Assembly (NCBI RefSeq): GCF_025566885.1
Contig: NZ_JAOQJQ010000007.1
Coordinates: 1-64,000 of the forward strand
Source of the DNA: Brotonthovivens ammoniilytica
GTDB lineage: Bacteria > Bacillota > Clostridia > Lachnospirales > Lachnospiraceae
Direction of reading: 5' to 3'
DNA: 64,000 nucleotides
Part shown: one piece after another, positions 33,316 through 44,348 of the stretch
How the letters are laid out: each line of letters begins with the position of its first letter
Position numbering within the stretch: the stretch's first letter is position 1
Notes under the pieces: generated by a model
Told to the model about the DNA's origin: nothing
What the model saw: only the letters and a program-made list of their open reading frames with translations
Database searches by the model: none
Made by a program: the position numbers and the translations under genes

Positions 33316-34224
33316 ATGGACATTAACAGATTAAATGAATTTATCGTACTGGCTACCCATCTTAATTACAGCAAAGCGGCAAATCAGCTTTATTTAACCC
33401 AGCCGGCTCTAAGCCGCCATATTCATGATCTTGAAAACACACTGGATGCACAGCTGTTTATCAGAGATACTCATAATGTATATCTGACGCCCATAGGTGA
33501 ACTGTTTTTCCAGGAAGCCAAAGAAATCGTAAACCGTTATCAGCATGCCTTAGACCTTGTAAAGGAAGCGTCTTCAAATACAACCGGACAGCTTACCATC
33601 GGTTTTTTGGGCGCCGCTGTCCAGCCCTTTCTTTCTCATTTTGTTACAACATTTGCTGCAACTCATCCACAGATTAAACTTACCTTTCAATGTAACGACA
33701 TTGATACTCTTACTAAGAATCTGAATGAGGATGCCATTGATATCGCTTTTGTCACTCATGTGGACCGTTCTTTCTTCTCCGGCCTGGAAAGCGAGACGAT
33801 TCTTACAGACCGGCTGATGGCTGTTGTAAATCCTGCTCATCCCCTAGCGCAAAAGACAAGTCTGTCACTACAGGATTTGTCGGGAATCCCCATTATTGCG
33901 TTTTCCCAGCAGACCAATCCTCTGGCTCATGATTTTCACAAACAGCTGTTTAAAAAAGCAAATGCCCATTACAATATTGCCCGGGAAACTCCCAATATGG
34001 AAACCGCATTCTTTTTTGCAAGTATCAACGAAGGAATTTTCATTATACCATCCCATCTGAAGTTTATGGCGGCGGGACTTTGCGTACTGCCTCTAGAAGA
34101 TGAATCCTGCTCTATCGCACTGAATCTGGTATGGAAAAAGCACAGTCCAAATCCTTCTATTCCGATATTCAAAAAAGAGTTTAACACCTTTATCCAGAGT
34201 GATGAATACAGTCAGAATACATAA
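33316..34224 (+). CDS. LysR-family transcriptional regulator
   Basis: 302 residues, full-length LysR. N-terminal HTH with FIVLATHLNYSKAANQLYLTQPALSRHIHDLENTL (about 8-42), then a periplasmic-binding-like effector domain (about 90-295) starting GQLTIGFLG. LysR proteins usually activate nearby genes when a pathway metabolite binds. Likely targets are the cupin-MFS and hydrolase promoters, because its own divergent neighbour is covered by MarR sites. AAGGAG 8 nt before ATG. Confidence 0.93.
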   Translation: MDINRLNEFIVLATHLNYSKAANQLYLTQPALSRHIHDLENTLDAQLFIRDTHNVYLTPIGELFFQEAKEIVNRYQHALDLVKEASSNTTGQLTIGFLGAAVQPFLSHFVTTFAATHPQIKLTFQCNDIDTLTKNLNEDAIDIAFVTHVDRSFFSGLESETILTDRLMAVVNPAHPLAQKTSLSLQDLSGIPIIAFSQQTNPLAHDFHKQLFKKANAHYNIARETPNMETAFFFASINEGIFIIPSHLKFMAAGLCVLPLEDESCSIALNLVWKKHSPNPSIPIFKKEFNTFIQSDEYSQNT

Positions 34225-34235
34225 GCAATATAGTA

Positions 34236-34283
34236 AAAGACAGAACATAGATTTTTATCATAGAAAATCCATGTCCTGTCTTT
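34236..34283. terminator. Bidirectional terminator between lysR and dnaJ
   Basis: AAAGACAGAACATAGATTTT (34236-34255) pairs with AAAATCCATGTCCTGTCTTT (34264-34283), followed by CTTTTTATT on plus. Confidence 0.85.
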
Positions 34284-34287
34284 CTTT

Positions 34288-35457
34288 TTATTCTTTGTCC
34301 TTATTAAAAAATCCTTTTTTCTTATGTCTGGAAGTCTTCTCCTCACTTCCCGAACCTGATTTTAAGGAATTTCCGCTGACTGCGTCAAATGCCCGCAGAG
34401 CTTCCTTTGCTTCCGCATTCAATCCTGTTGGAACCTGTACCACCAGTGTTACATAATGATCTCCTCTGATATTTTTATTTCTCAGAGAAGGCACGCCTTT
34501 TCCTTTCAGACGAATCCGGGTGTCTGTCTGAGTTCCCGGTTTCACCTCATAAATAATATCTCCGTCAATGGTGCTGATTCTGGCTTCCCCGCCCAATGCC
34601 GCCTGAGCAAAGGAAATGGGTGCAGTAGAATAAATGTTCATATCCTGTCTCTGGAATACCGGATGTCTGGATACTACTACTTCTACCAGCAGATCTCCTC
34701 TTGGTCCGCCGTTGATTCCCGGCTCTCCTTTATCACGAATCCGTACGCTCTGGCCGTGATCAATACCGGCCGGAATGCTGACCTTAATTTTTTTCTTACT
34801 GGAAACATATCCGGTTCCCCGGCAGTTTGTACATTTATCCCGTACAATTTTCCCTTTGCCGCCGCAGTCCGGACAGGTCTGTACATTCTGTACCATACCA
34901 AACAATGACTGCTGGGAAAATACAACTTTACCCTTGCCGCCGCATTTTGGACAGGTCTCCGGAGAGGTTCCCGGTTTTGCACCTGTGCCGTGACAGGTCT
35001 CACACTCATCCTTTAAAACAAGCTCGATTTCCTTCTCACAGCCAAATACCGCTTCCTCAAATGTAATTCTCACACTGGTACGTATATTAGCGCCCTTCAT
35101 GGGGCCGTTATTTGCCTGACGTCTAGAGCCGCCTCCAAAGAAATCTCCAAAAATATCCCCGAAGATATCTCCCATATCCATACCGGAAAAATCAAAGCCG
35201 CCTGCTCCTGCACCGCCTGCTCCGCCCTCAAATGCCGCGTGGCCAAACTGGTCATACTGCCGTCTCTTATCGGCATCACTGAGTACAGCATAGGCTTCGG
35301 AGGCTTCTTTAAATTTCTTTTCAGCCTCTTTATCTCCCGGATTCATATCCGGATGATATTTTTTTGCCAGCTGTCTGTACGCTTTTTTAATTGCGGCATC
35401 ATCAGCTCCGCGGTCAACGCCAAGAACCTCATAATAATCTCTTTTCTGTTCTGCCAT
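34288..35457 (-). CDS. dnaJ: Chaperone protein DnaJ
   Basis: 389 residues, type I Hsp40. Co-chaperone that stimulates DnaK ATPase. J domain with HPD in [10 protein letters not shown] near 33, Gly/Phe-rich linker (about 75-110), four zinc-binding repeats ([32 protein letters not shown]; about 147-210) and the C-terminal substrate-binding domain. Last gene of hrcA-grpE-dnaK-dnaJ; a strong hairpin separates it from dnaK. Confidence 0.99.
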   Translation of the reverse strand: MAEQKRDYYEVLGVDRGADDAAIKKAYRQLAKKYHPDMNPGDKEAEKKFKEASEAYAVLSDADKRRQYDQFGHAAFEGGAGGAGAGGFDFSGMDMGDIFGDIFGDFFGGGSRRQANNGPMKGANIRTSVRITFEEAVFGCEKEIELVLKDECETCHGTGAKPGTSPETCPKCGGKGKVVFSQQSLFGMVQNVQTCPDCGGKGKIVRDKCTNCRGTGYVSSKKKIKVSIPAGIDHGQSVRIRDKGEPGINGGPRGDLLVEVVVSRHPVFQRQDMNIYSTAPISFAQAALGGEARISTIDGDIIYEVKPGTQTDTRIRLKGKGVPSLRNKNIRGDHYVTLVVQVPTGLNAEAKEALRAFDAVSGNSLKSGSGSEEKTSRHKKKGFFNKDKE

Positions 35458-35477
35458 ATGAATTCCCTCTTACAACA

Positions 35478-35512
35478 GGAAAGAGGCTGAAATAATTTCA
35501 GAGCCCCTTTCC
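35478..35512 (-). other. dnaK-dnaJ intercistronic hairpin
   Basis: On the minus strand GGAAAG(G)GGCTCTGAAA pairs with TTTCAG(C)CTCTTTCC around TTA. No U-run follows, so it probably lowers or stabilises dnaJ mRNA relative to dnaK rather than ending it. Confidence 0.7.
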
Positions 35513-35529
35513 AAATGAATCTAAGTTTA

Positions 35530-37431
<1,902 letters not shown>

Positions 37432-37448
37432 TCAATTCTATCTTTAAA

Positions 37449-38087
37449 TTAGTTGGCAACCTTAACCATGCTGTGTCTTACGACAGAATCCCGATACATA
37501 TAACCTTTCTGGAATTCTTCAGCAATTATATTTTCACCGAAGTTTTCATCATCAATATGCATTACCGCATTGTGAAGATTCGGATCAAATTCTTTTCCCT
37601 CTGTCTCAATCACTGAGACCCCGGCTTCTTCTAAAACCGTCATCATCTGTTTGTAAATCTTTTCCATACCATCTATAAATGGATTCTCTTTTTCTTCCTC
37701 CGGTACAGCAGCAAGACCTCTTTCAAAGTTATCTACAACCGGCAGAATCTTTTCAATGATATTTCTGGCACCGGTCTCAAACATCTGGGATTTTTCTTTT
37801 TCTGTTCTTTTACGGAAGTTATCAAACTCTGCCATCTGACGCTTCACTTTATCTGTAAGTTCTTCAATCTGAAGATCTTTTTTATCCTTTTTTTCTTTTT
37901 TATCTTTACGGAATTTTCTTTCTTTTTTATCCCCTTGTTCTGTTTCCTCTTCTTTCACAGCTTCCTGTGCTGCATCTTGTGTATCGGCCTGTGCACACGC
38001 TTCTTCTTTTGTCTCACAGCCGGCAGCTTCTTCCTGCATGTTGTCTTTTACTTCCTCTGTTTCCAGATTCTGTTCATTCATTGCCAT
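37449..38087 (-). CDS. grpE: Nucleotide exchange factor GrpE
   Basis: 212 residues. Releases ADP from DnaK. A long charged N-terminal tail (acidic to residue 55, then Lys-rich DKKEKKDKKD) precedes the coiled coil and the conserved FDNFRKRTEKE near 92; the C-terminal beta domain ends with VVRHSMVKVAN. AAGGAG 7 nt before ATG. 18 bp downstream of hrcA. Confidence 0.98.
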   Translation of the reverse strand: MAMNEQNLETEEVKDNMQEEAAGCETKEEACAQADTQDAAQEAVKEEETEQGDKKERKFRKDKKEKKDKKDLQIEELTDKVKRQMAEFDNFRKRTEKEKSQMFETGARNIIEKILPVVDNFERGLAAVPEEEKENPFIDGMEKIYKQMMTVLEEAGVSVIETEGKEFDPNLHNAVMHIDDENFGENIIAEEFQKGYMYRDSVVRHSMVKVAN

Positions 38088-38105
38088 CGGACTTCTCCTT
38101 TCCGT

Positions 38106-39146
38106 CTACTCATCCTTCGATTTTTTAAACATTTCATCCAGCTGAACTTTCAGAGTTTTTAGATTATCTACCACATTCTCATAATCCATCCGCTTCGGTC
38201 CTACAATACCGATGGTTCCCTGGATTCCTTCTCCCAATTCATAGGTAGCGGTAACTACACTGCAGTCACGCATTTTCTGAATGGGGCTTTCATTTCCAAT
38301 ATATATCTGTATCCCTGTATTTTCCTCACCTGACATCGTTTCCGCAAGGAAATCTTTCAGTTCCTGTTTTTCCTCAAATGCGGAAATCAGCTCGCTTGCC
38401 TTCTGAGAATCGCTTAACTCCGGATACTTAAAGATGTTGGTTGCTCCGCTGGTATATACTTCTAGCTCCTCATCCTCCCGTATGGCCTCAGCCACTGCGT
38501 CCAGAATATCATTGACGATATGGCTGTGGATGCCGGCCTGTTCTTTTAATCTGGAAATCGTAGCCAGATTAATCTGTTCCAGCATCAGACCGTTCAAGCT
38601 GCTGTTTAATAAAATATTCAGCTTTAACATCGCCTCGTTATCAAGGAGCTCATCTATCTGAATCATCCGGTTTTTCACAATATTATTGTCAAGAACAATC
38701 ACCGCTAGAACCTGTGTCTCATCCACAGCTGAAAGCTGGATAAATTTCACTTTTCCACTGTGAACCTGAGGCGCAGAAATCATTGTGGCATAATTAGTAT
38801 TTGCCGCCAGCATTTTGGCCACCTGCTTCAACACCTGCTCCATCTTCTCGGTGCGCTCAATCACAAAGGCTTTCATCTCTGTAACTTCCCGCTCCTTTTC
38901 CAGCATCAGATTATCTACATAAAAACGATAACCTTTGTCAGAGGGAACCCTGCCGGCAGATGTGTGGGGCTGTACAATGTATCCTAACTCTTCTAAATCA
39001 GACATTTCATTTCGAATGGTAGCTGAACTCAAACTCAGATCCGAATATTTTGAAATGGTTCTAGACCCAACCGGCTCCCCGGTCTGCAGATATGTCCGGA
39101 TAATTGCATTCAAAATTTTTGTTTTTCTTTCATCCAATTCATTCAT
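38106..39146 (-). CDS. hrcA: Heat-inducible transcription repressor HrcA
   Basis: 346 residues from MNELDERKTKIL at 39146, with GGGAGGT 6 nt upstream; a longer frame starts inside the CIRCE region. Winged-helix N-terminus with SSATIRNEMSDLEELGY, then a GAF-like domain. It binds CIRCE and represses the heat-shock operon, with GroEL needed for activity in Bacillus. A perfect CIRCE lies just upstream, so the operon is self-controlled. No second CIRCE is seen in the window. Confidence 0.98.
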   Translation of the reverse strand: MNELDERKTKILNAIIRTYLQTGEPVGSRTISKYSDLSLSSATIRNEMSDLEELGYIVQPHTSAGRVPSDKGYRFYVDNLMLEKEREVTEMKAFVIERTEKMEQVLKQVAKMLAANTNYATMISAPQVHSGKVKFIQLSAVDETQVLAVIVLDNNIVKNRMIQIDELLDNEAMLKLNILLNSSLNGLMLEQINLATISRLKEQAGIHSHIVNDILDAVAEAIREDEELEVYTSGATNIFKYPELSDSQKASELISAFEEKQELKDFLAETMSGEENTGIQIYIGNESPIQKMRDCSVVTATYELGEGIQGTIGIVGPKRMDYENVVDNLKTLKVQLDEMFKKSKDE

Positions 39147-39166
39147 TCCGGACCTCCCTGTTCTTG

Positions 39167-39193
39167 TTAGCACTCATTAAATTAGAGTGCTAA
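39167..39193. promoter_or_regulatory. CIRCE operator
   Basis: TTAGCACTC (39167-39175), 9-bp spacer, GAGTGCTAA (39185-39193): a perfect match to the HrcA operator, located between promoter and hrcA start. Confidence 0.97.
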
Positions 39194-39207
39194 TATGTTC
39201 TGTACAT

Positions 39208-39236
39208 AATGTAGCACCAACAAATAGCATTGTCAA
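39208..39236 (-). promoter_or_regulatory. hrcA-grpE-dnaK-dnaJ promoter
   Basis: Minus strand: -35 TTGACA (39236-39231), 17-bp spacer, -10 TACATT (39213-39208). CIRCE falls over the transcription start. Confidence 0.85.
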
Positions 39237-39294
39237 CACTATTTTTTAAAGTTTTAAAATTTTCTCAGTGATTTAACTATACGATAGACGACTG

Positions 39295-39364
39295 CACTTT
39301 GCACCAGTACCCGCCGCCACCCAAAGTGTATGCTTATGCTGTCAGGAAGTTTGGAAACTTTCCT
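39295..39364. other. Pair of inverted repeats upstream of the heat-shock promoter
   Basis: CACTTTG (39295-39301) with CAAAGTG (39322-39328) around a GC-rich loop, then AGGAAGTTT (39344-39352) with AAACTTTCCT (39355-39364). The second again has AGGAA...TTTCCTATA ends like the repeats at 13.1, 21.9 and 31.8 kb. Nothing else is seen in 39194-39414 apart from the promoter and the HAD terminator. Confidence 0.4.
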
Positions 39365-39371
39365 ATAATAA

Positions 39372-39402
39372 AACAAGAACCCGGCTTTTTCGGATTCCTG
39401 TT
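39372..39402 (-). terminator. Terminator of the lepA-hemW-HAD unit
   Basis: On the minus strand AACAGGAATCCG pairs with CCGGGTTCTTGTT, followed by TTATT. Confidence 0.7.
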
Positions 39403-39414
39403 CCTATTAATATA

Positions 39415-40056
39415 CTATAAATAATTTAAAATTTCAGGCAGTGTCTGGGCAACACCATACAGCATTGGTACAATCTCTTCTTTGGGCAAAGCCAGATCTA
39501 CAACAACGACAGTTCTGCATCCTGCCCGAATGGCAGATAGCGCTCCGTTATCCGAATCCTCCACAGCCATGGCCTCCTCTGGAGCAATCCCAAGCTGTTC
39601 ACAGGCTGACAGATAAATATCCGGCTGGGGTTTCCCATGCTTTACCATAGAAGTAGTCAAAATCCGGTCAAACAGCGAATATACCCCTGTCTGCTTTAAA
39701 AATTCTTCCGCCCGGGTTTTGTCACTGGCAGTGGCAATTGCTGTTTTTATTCCCATTTTGTTCAGCCGGCTGACAGTTTCACCAACGCCGGGCTTTGCTT
39801 CTATTCCATATTTATCTGTATATTCCTTCATTCTCTTCCTGCGGACCATCCGGATTTTTTCAGCGTCCTTATCAGTTCCTAGAATCTCTTTAAAATAAGC
39901 AGGGGCATATTCTATCCCCAGACTCCTTAAATGCAGCAGCTGTTCTAAGGTCACCGAATACCCGCATTCCTCAATAGCCACATTCCAAAACCTGGTATAC
40001 AGTTTTTCCGTATCCAGCACCACACCGTCCATATCAAATAATACTGCTTTTATCAT
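39415..40056 (-). CDS. HAD-superfamily phosphatase/phosphomutase
   Basis: 213 residues, HAD subfamily IA with a helical cap. Motif I FDMDGVVLDTE near 7-17 (nucleophile Asp), motif II Thr in IATASDK near 109, Lys in KHGKPQPDIY near 143 and motif IV VEDSDNGALSA near 166. Resembles beta-phosphoglucomutase and general sugar-phosphate phosphatases; the substrate is not known. It begins 1 bp from the hemW stop, likely in its operon. Confidence 0.9.
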   Translation of the reverse strand: MIKAVLFDMDGVVLDTEKLYTRFWNVAIEECGYSVTLEQLLHLRSLGIEYAPAYFKEILGTDKDAEKIRMVRRKRMKEYTDKYGIEAKPGVGETVSRLNKMGIKTAIATASDKTRAEEFLKQTGVYSLFDRILTTSMVKHGKPQPDIYLSACEQLGIAPEEAMAVEDSDNGALSAIRAGCRTVVVVDLALPKEEIVPMLYGVAQTLPEILNYL

Positions 40057-40057
40057 A

Positions 40058-41221
40058 TTACTCTTCCATTAAAAACTGTGAAAATACATAGTTGCTGATA
40101 TCAATTCCCTGTTCCGTAAGACGAATCATTCCCTGGTGCTCTTCTAGCAGCCGCTCTCCCTCAAGCTTTTGAAGCACTTCACCATAAACATTTTTAAGGC
40201 TGACGGAAAAATGTTTCAAAAAATCCGCCCCGGAAACTCCCTGCATCAAACGCAGCCCCAGAAACATAAATTCTTCCATCTGTTCCTGTTTGGTCAGTTT
40301 CTGAGGTTCCTCTTCCCCAATGGTGCCATCTAAATAGGAAGAAAGACTGCCCTCATTGGCAAACCTGCAGTTATCAATCAGAGAAGATGCACCGATTCCA
40401 AGGCCTAGGTAATCTGTCCGGTTCCAGTATCCTATATTATGGATACACTGTCTGCCGGGTTTGGCATAATTGGATATTTCATACCGTTCATATCCCTTCT
40501 CAGCCAAAAATTCTCTTGTAAAACGGTACATTTCCCGCTCCTCTTCTTCTGTGGGCAGAAACAAAGGCTGTCCGCCCTTTTGTCTGGTCTCATCATCATA
40601 GCCATATATTTTATAAAATGGCGTACCTTCCTCAATGATCAGACTGTAAGCGGAAATATGCTCCGGTTTTAAAGAAACCACTTTTTTAAGAGTCCGCTCC
40701 CAGCTTTGCAATGTCTGCCTTGGAAGGGCCGACATAAGATCTACATTAATATTATGAAATCCGCATTTTCTTGCACAGTCAAAACTTTCCAGAAAATCTT
40801 CATACGTATGGATTCTTCCAAGGAGCTTCAGCTCCTTATTTTCAGCTGACTGCAGTCCCATGCTCAGCCGGTTTACCCCTGCATGTTTATAACTTTTCAG
40901 TTTCCCGGCATCCAGGGTTCCCGGATTACACTCAACCGTTATCTCAGCTTCCCGGTCCAGAAAAAAATTTTCTCTCAGACAATCCAGGATTCCTCTGATA
41001 TCTCCCGTGGGAAGAATCGACGGCGTTCCGCCTCCAAAAAAGACAGAACATACCTTTCTGTCTTTATATTTCCCGGCCTTTTTTTTAATTTCCTCTTTCA
41101 GCCGCCGCACATATGCCTGCTTCACCAAACTGTCTGCAGGCATAGATAAAAAATCACAGTACGAGCATTTCTGCACACAAAATGGAATGTGTACATACAA
41201 TTCTAACTTTTTCAATGTCAT
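40058..41221 (-). CDS. hemW: Radical SAM heme chaperone HemW
   Basis: 387 residues. Cluster motif CVQKCSYCDF near 16-25, the form typical of HemN/HemW. HemW proteins bind heme and hand it to target enzymes; they are often mis-annotated as oxygen-independent coproporphyrinogen oxidase. The short N-terminus, GGGTPSIL motif and C-terminal HemW domain (FLGLRLMQGVSG) argue for HemW. Located 5 bp after lepA, exactly as in B. subtilis. Confidence 0.94.
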   Translation of the reverse strand: MTLKKLELYVHIPFCVQKCSYCDFLSMPADSLVKQAYVRRLKEEIKKKAGKYKDRKVCSVFFGGGTPSILPTGDIRGILDCLRENFFLDREAEITVECNPGTLDAGKLKSYKHAGVNRLSMGLQSAENKELKLLGRIHTYEDFLESFDCARKCGFHNINVDLMSALPRQTLQSWERTLKKVVSLKPEHISAYSLIIEEGTPFYKIYGYDDETRQKGGQPLFLPTEEEEREMYRFTREFLAEKGYERYEISNYAKPGRQCIHNIGYWNRTDYLGLGIGASSLIDNCRFANEGSLSSYLDGTIGEEEPQKLTKQEQMEEFMFLGLRLMQGVSGADFLKHFSVSLKNVYGEVLQKLEGERLLEEHQGMIRLTEQGIDISNYVFSQFLMEE

Positions 41222-41226
41222 CCCTT

Positions 41227-43035
41227 CTATTTATCATCCAGCTTCAAAACGCTCATAAATGCCTTCTGGGGAATTTCCACATTTCCGATCTGACGCATCC
41301 GCTTCTTTCCTTCCTTCTGTTTTTCCAGAAGTTTTCGTTTTCGGCTGATATCTCCGCCATAGCATTTTGCAAGTACATCTTTTCGCATGGCCTTTACTGT
41401 TTCTCTGGCGATGACTTTGCCGCCTACCGCAGCCTGGATGGGTATCTCAAATAAATGACGGGGAATTTCCTCTTTTAATTTCTCGCACATCTTTCTGCCG
41501 CGCTCATAGGCGCTTCCTGAAAATACAATAAAGGACAAAGCATCTACTTCTTCTTTATTTATAAGGATGTCCAGCTTTACAAGTTCTGACTTGGCATAGC
41601 CTTTCATCTCATAATCAAAAGATGCATACCCTCTGGACCTGGATTTCAGCGCGTCAAAGAAATCGTAAATGATCTCATTTAACGGCAGATCATATTTGAT
41701 CAGCGCACGGGTTTCTTCCATATATTCCATACTTAAGTAAATGCCTCTGCGCTCCTGGCACAAATCCATAATAGCACCGATATATTCGCTGGTTACCATA
41801 ATTTCCGCCGAAACCATGGGCTCCTCCATAAAATCTATTTCCGAAGGATCCGGAAGATTGGAGGGATTGGTCAGCTCTATGACCGTGCCATCGGTTTTAT
41901 GAACTTTATACACTACCCCCGGAGCAGTGGTTACAAGATCCAAATTATATTCCCGCTCCAGACGCTCCTGGATAATTTCCAGATGCAGCAGTCCTAAAAA
42001 TCCGCACCGGAAACCAAATCCCAGGGCAATTGATGTCTCCGGTTCAAACTGTAAAGACGCATCATTTAACTGAAGTTTCTCCAGAGCGTCTCTAAGATCC
42101 GGATACTTGGCCCCGTCTGCAGGATACAGTCCGCAGTAAACCATAGGATTTACTTTTTTATACCCGGGAAGAGGCTGGCTGCAGGGCTCTTTTCTATTGG
42201 TAATCGTATCCCCCACCTGAGTATCTTTCACGTTTTTCAGACTGGCAGTAATATATCCAACCATGCCTGCAGACAGCTCTTCACAGGGAATAAACTGTCC
42301 CGCTCCAAAATATCCTACCTCTACCACATCTGCACTGGCTCCTGTGGCCATCATTTTAATAGGAGTCCCGGCTTTTACCGTCCCTTCCTTGATCCGGCAA
42401 AAGACAATGACGCCTTTATAAGAATCATACAGGGAATCAAAAATCAACGCCTGAAGAGGCGCTTTTGGATCCCCGGCAGGAGCCGGAATCTTTGTTACGA
42501 TCTGCTCTAACACCTCATCAATATTCAAACCTGTTTTTGCGGAAATCAGCGGGGCATCCTGGGCTTCAAGGCCGATAACATCCTCAATCTCATCAATAAC
42601 ACGCTGGGGCTCTGCACTGGGCAGATCAATTTTATTAATGACAGGCATGACATCCAGATCATGATCCAGCGCCAGATACACATTGGCCAGTGTCTGGGCC
42701 TCTACCCCCTGGGCCGCATCCACCACAAGAATGGCGCCGTCACAGGCTGCAAGACTTCTTGACACCTCATAGTTGAAGTCCACATGCCCCGGTGTGTCAA
42801 TCAGGTTAAAAATATATTCTTCCCCGTCTCTGGCTTTATAGATAATCCGGACAGTCTGGGCCTTGATGGTAATTCCTCTCTCCCGCTCCAGCTCCATATT
42901 ATCAAGCACCTGCGCCTGCATCTCCCGGCTGGTGAGCAGTCCTGTTTTTTCTATAATCCGGTCTGCCAGCGTGGACTTTCCATGGTCAATATGGGCTATA
43001 ATACAAAAATTTCTGATTTTACTCTGATCTATCAC
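41227..43035 (-). CDS. lepA: Elongation factor 4 (LepA)
   Basis: 602 residues with a GTG start at 43035 (GAGGG 8 nt upstream); this gives the usual N-terminus [15 protein letters not shown]. Ribosome-associated GTPase thought to act on stalled or mis-translocated ribosomes and in initiation. G motifs: [24 protein letters not shown]-terminal LepA domain ends near [16 protein letters not shown]. Between spoIIP and hemW, the standard Firmicute order. Confidence 0.98.
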   Translation of the reverse strand: MIDQSKIRNFCIIAHIDHGKSTLADRIIEKTGLLTSREMQAQVLDNMELERERGITIKAQTVRIIYKARDGEEYIFNLIDTPGHVDFNYEVSRSLAACDGAILVVDAAQGVEAQTLANVYLALDHDLDVMPVINKIDLPSAEPQRVIDEIEDVIGLEAQDAPLISAKTGLNIDEVLEQIVTKIPAPAGDPKAPLQALIFDSLYDSYKGVIVFCRIKEGTVKAGTPIKMMATGASADVVEVGYFGAGQFIPCEELSAGMVGYITASLKNVKDTQVGDTITNRKEPCSQPLPGYKKVNPMVYCGLYPADGAKYPDLRDALEKLQLNDASLQFEPETSIALGFGFRCGFLGLLHLEIIQERLEREYNLDLVTTAPGVVYKVHKTDGTVIELTNPSNLPDPSEIDFMEEPMVSAEIMVTSEYIGAIMDLCQERRGIYLSMEYMEETRALIKYDLPLNEIIYDFFDALKSRSRGYASFDYEMKGYAKSELVKLDILINKEEVDALSFIVFSGSAYERGRKMCEKLKEEIPRHLFEIPIQAAVGGKVIARETVKAMRKDVLAKCYGGDISRKRKLLEKQKEGKKRMRQIGNVEIPQKAFMSVLKLDDK

Positions 43036-43132
43036 AGTTTCATCCCTCTGCTTTCTCAACCGGCAGCCAGGCCGCCGTCAAACTCATTTTAATCAGAGCT
43101 AGTATAGCATGTGTAGATTTTATTTGTAAAGG

Positions 43133-44266
43133 CTAATTCTCACCGGAAAGAACGCTGTCAAGCACCTCTGCTAAGGGTTCCATGGCGTTTTTCGCTTCCT
43201 GCAGCGTATTTGTCTGGGCACCCACTTCCACCAGAAGTGATTTTGGACGGTAATGCATATTATACCGATATCCTTTTAAATAAATCTTTCTTGCAAATCC
43301 CGGATATTGCTGGGTGGCCTGAAGCTGCAGCTGAAAGGAGAAAGCAAGGTTATCCGCAATATACGGATTATGTAAATAGTCGATATCCCCCACCGCAGTG
43401 GTGCGGCTTAAACCATTAAAAAACATAACCTGAGCCATTTTCTTTCCATTGGTCTCTGTCACCAGTTTCGTATTTCCATTTACCCCGTCCCGGTGAAGGT
43501 CAATGACAACTTCAATACTTGGATTTTTGGCCAGAATTTTTTCCAGCGCCGGCCCGGCCACCGAATAGGCATTATCCCGGTCCTTGTCATACGTTCCCCG
43601 GTCATGAATCACATTGTAGCCATATTTCTCTTTCAGAAGTTTCGTCAAATAATCTCCCACTCCTACTACCGTGGTGGACAGATCACCACTCTTGCTGTCT
43701 TTATACCCTTCCAGGGAATGGGTATGATAAATCAGAATCTGGGGTTTTGAATTATCCTGAGATAATTTACAGTCTTTTTTCAGCAGACTATCTGCATTCA
43801 GCTGAGAGCTCTTAATCGTTGTGGTTTTATCCACTGTATAAAATTTCTGAAGCAGGTAGTCAAAATCCTTTAATTTATCTTTGGATATAGTAACAGGCTG
43901 ATCTTTTTTACTGCTTTTTTCGTTTTCTTCTATTACAGTTTCCTCGGAAACCGCCGCTTCATTTTCAGACGCCGCTTCCTGGGCGAGAATTGTCTCGTAA
44001 TCCAGATCGCTTTCTGTCTGGGTTTTATAGATAGTTTCTGCTGCTGTCTCTGTATACAGTGGATTCTCTGCTGCTAAAGCAGGTGATATATTCTGGAACA
44101 TGGAAAAACAGGTTTCATACTTAATATTCTGAAAGAACTCTCCGAACTCAAACCTGGTCACTAAAATTAACATACACAAAAAAGCTGCTATACTGCATAA
44201 CAGCTTTTTTGCGGCTTTTTTTTGATTTATATGGTATTTTTTTCTCCAATATTTTTGTCGCTTCAT
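43133..44266 (-). CDS. spoIIP: Stage II sporulation protein P
   Basis: 377 residues. Membrane-bound peptidoglycan amidase/endopeptidase that works with SpoIID and SpoIIM during engulfment. One N-terminal membrane anchor (about 22-40), a long acidic low-complexity linker (about 70-130), then the SpoIIP domain with zinc-type residues in LIYHTHSLEGY, VIDLHRDGV and LLVEVGAQTN. A candidate sigma-E promoter is upstream. Followed by lepA after about 97 bp. Confidence 0.97.
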   Translation of the reverse strand: MKRQKYWRKKYHINQKKAAKKLLCSIAAFLCMLILVTRFEFGEFFQNIKYETCFSMFQNISPALAAENPLYTETAAETIYKTQTESDLDYETILAQEAASENEAAVSEETVIEENEKSSKKDQPVTISKDKLKDFDYLLQKFYTVDKTTTIKSSQLNADSLLKKDCKLSQDNSKPQILIYHTHSLEGYKDSKSGDLSTTVVGVGDYLTKLLKEKYGYNVIHDRGTYDKDRDNAYSVAGPALEKILAKNPSIEVVIDLHRDGVNGNTKLVTETNGKKMAQVMFFNGLSRTTAVGDIDYLHNPYIADNLAFSFQLQLQATQQYPGFARKIYLKGYRYNMHYRPKSLLVEVGAQTNTLQEAKNAMEPLAEVLDSVLSGEN

Positions 44267-44319
44267 TCATTTCCCCATCTCACACTCATGTTTGGTTTAT
44301 CAACTGGTCACCATTATTT

Positions 44320-44348
44320 AATATATGAGTGAATTTTTGAAATTATGA
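44320..44348 (-). promoter_or_regulatory. Possible sigma-E promoter of spoIIP
   Basis: Minus strand: TCATAATT (44348-44341), 13 bp, CATATATT (44327-44320), near the sigma-E pattern of Bacillus (about -35 ATATT, -10 CATACAAT). B. subtilis spoIIP is sigma-E dependent. Confidence 0.4.

Noticed and set aside
39295..39328. Second HrcA or other heat-shock operator upstream of hrcA
   Set aside because: CACTTTG/CAAAGTG does not match CIRCE or CtsR heptads and lies upstream of the promoter.
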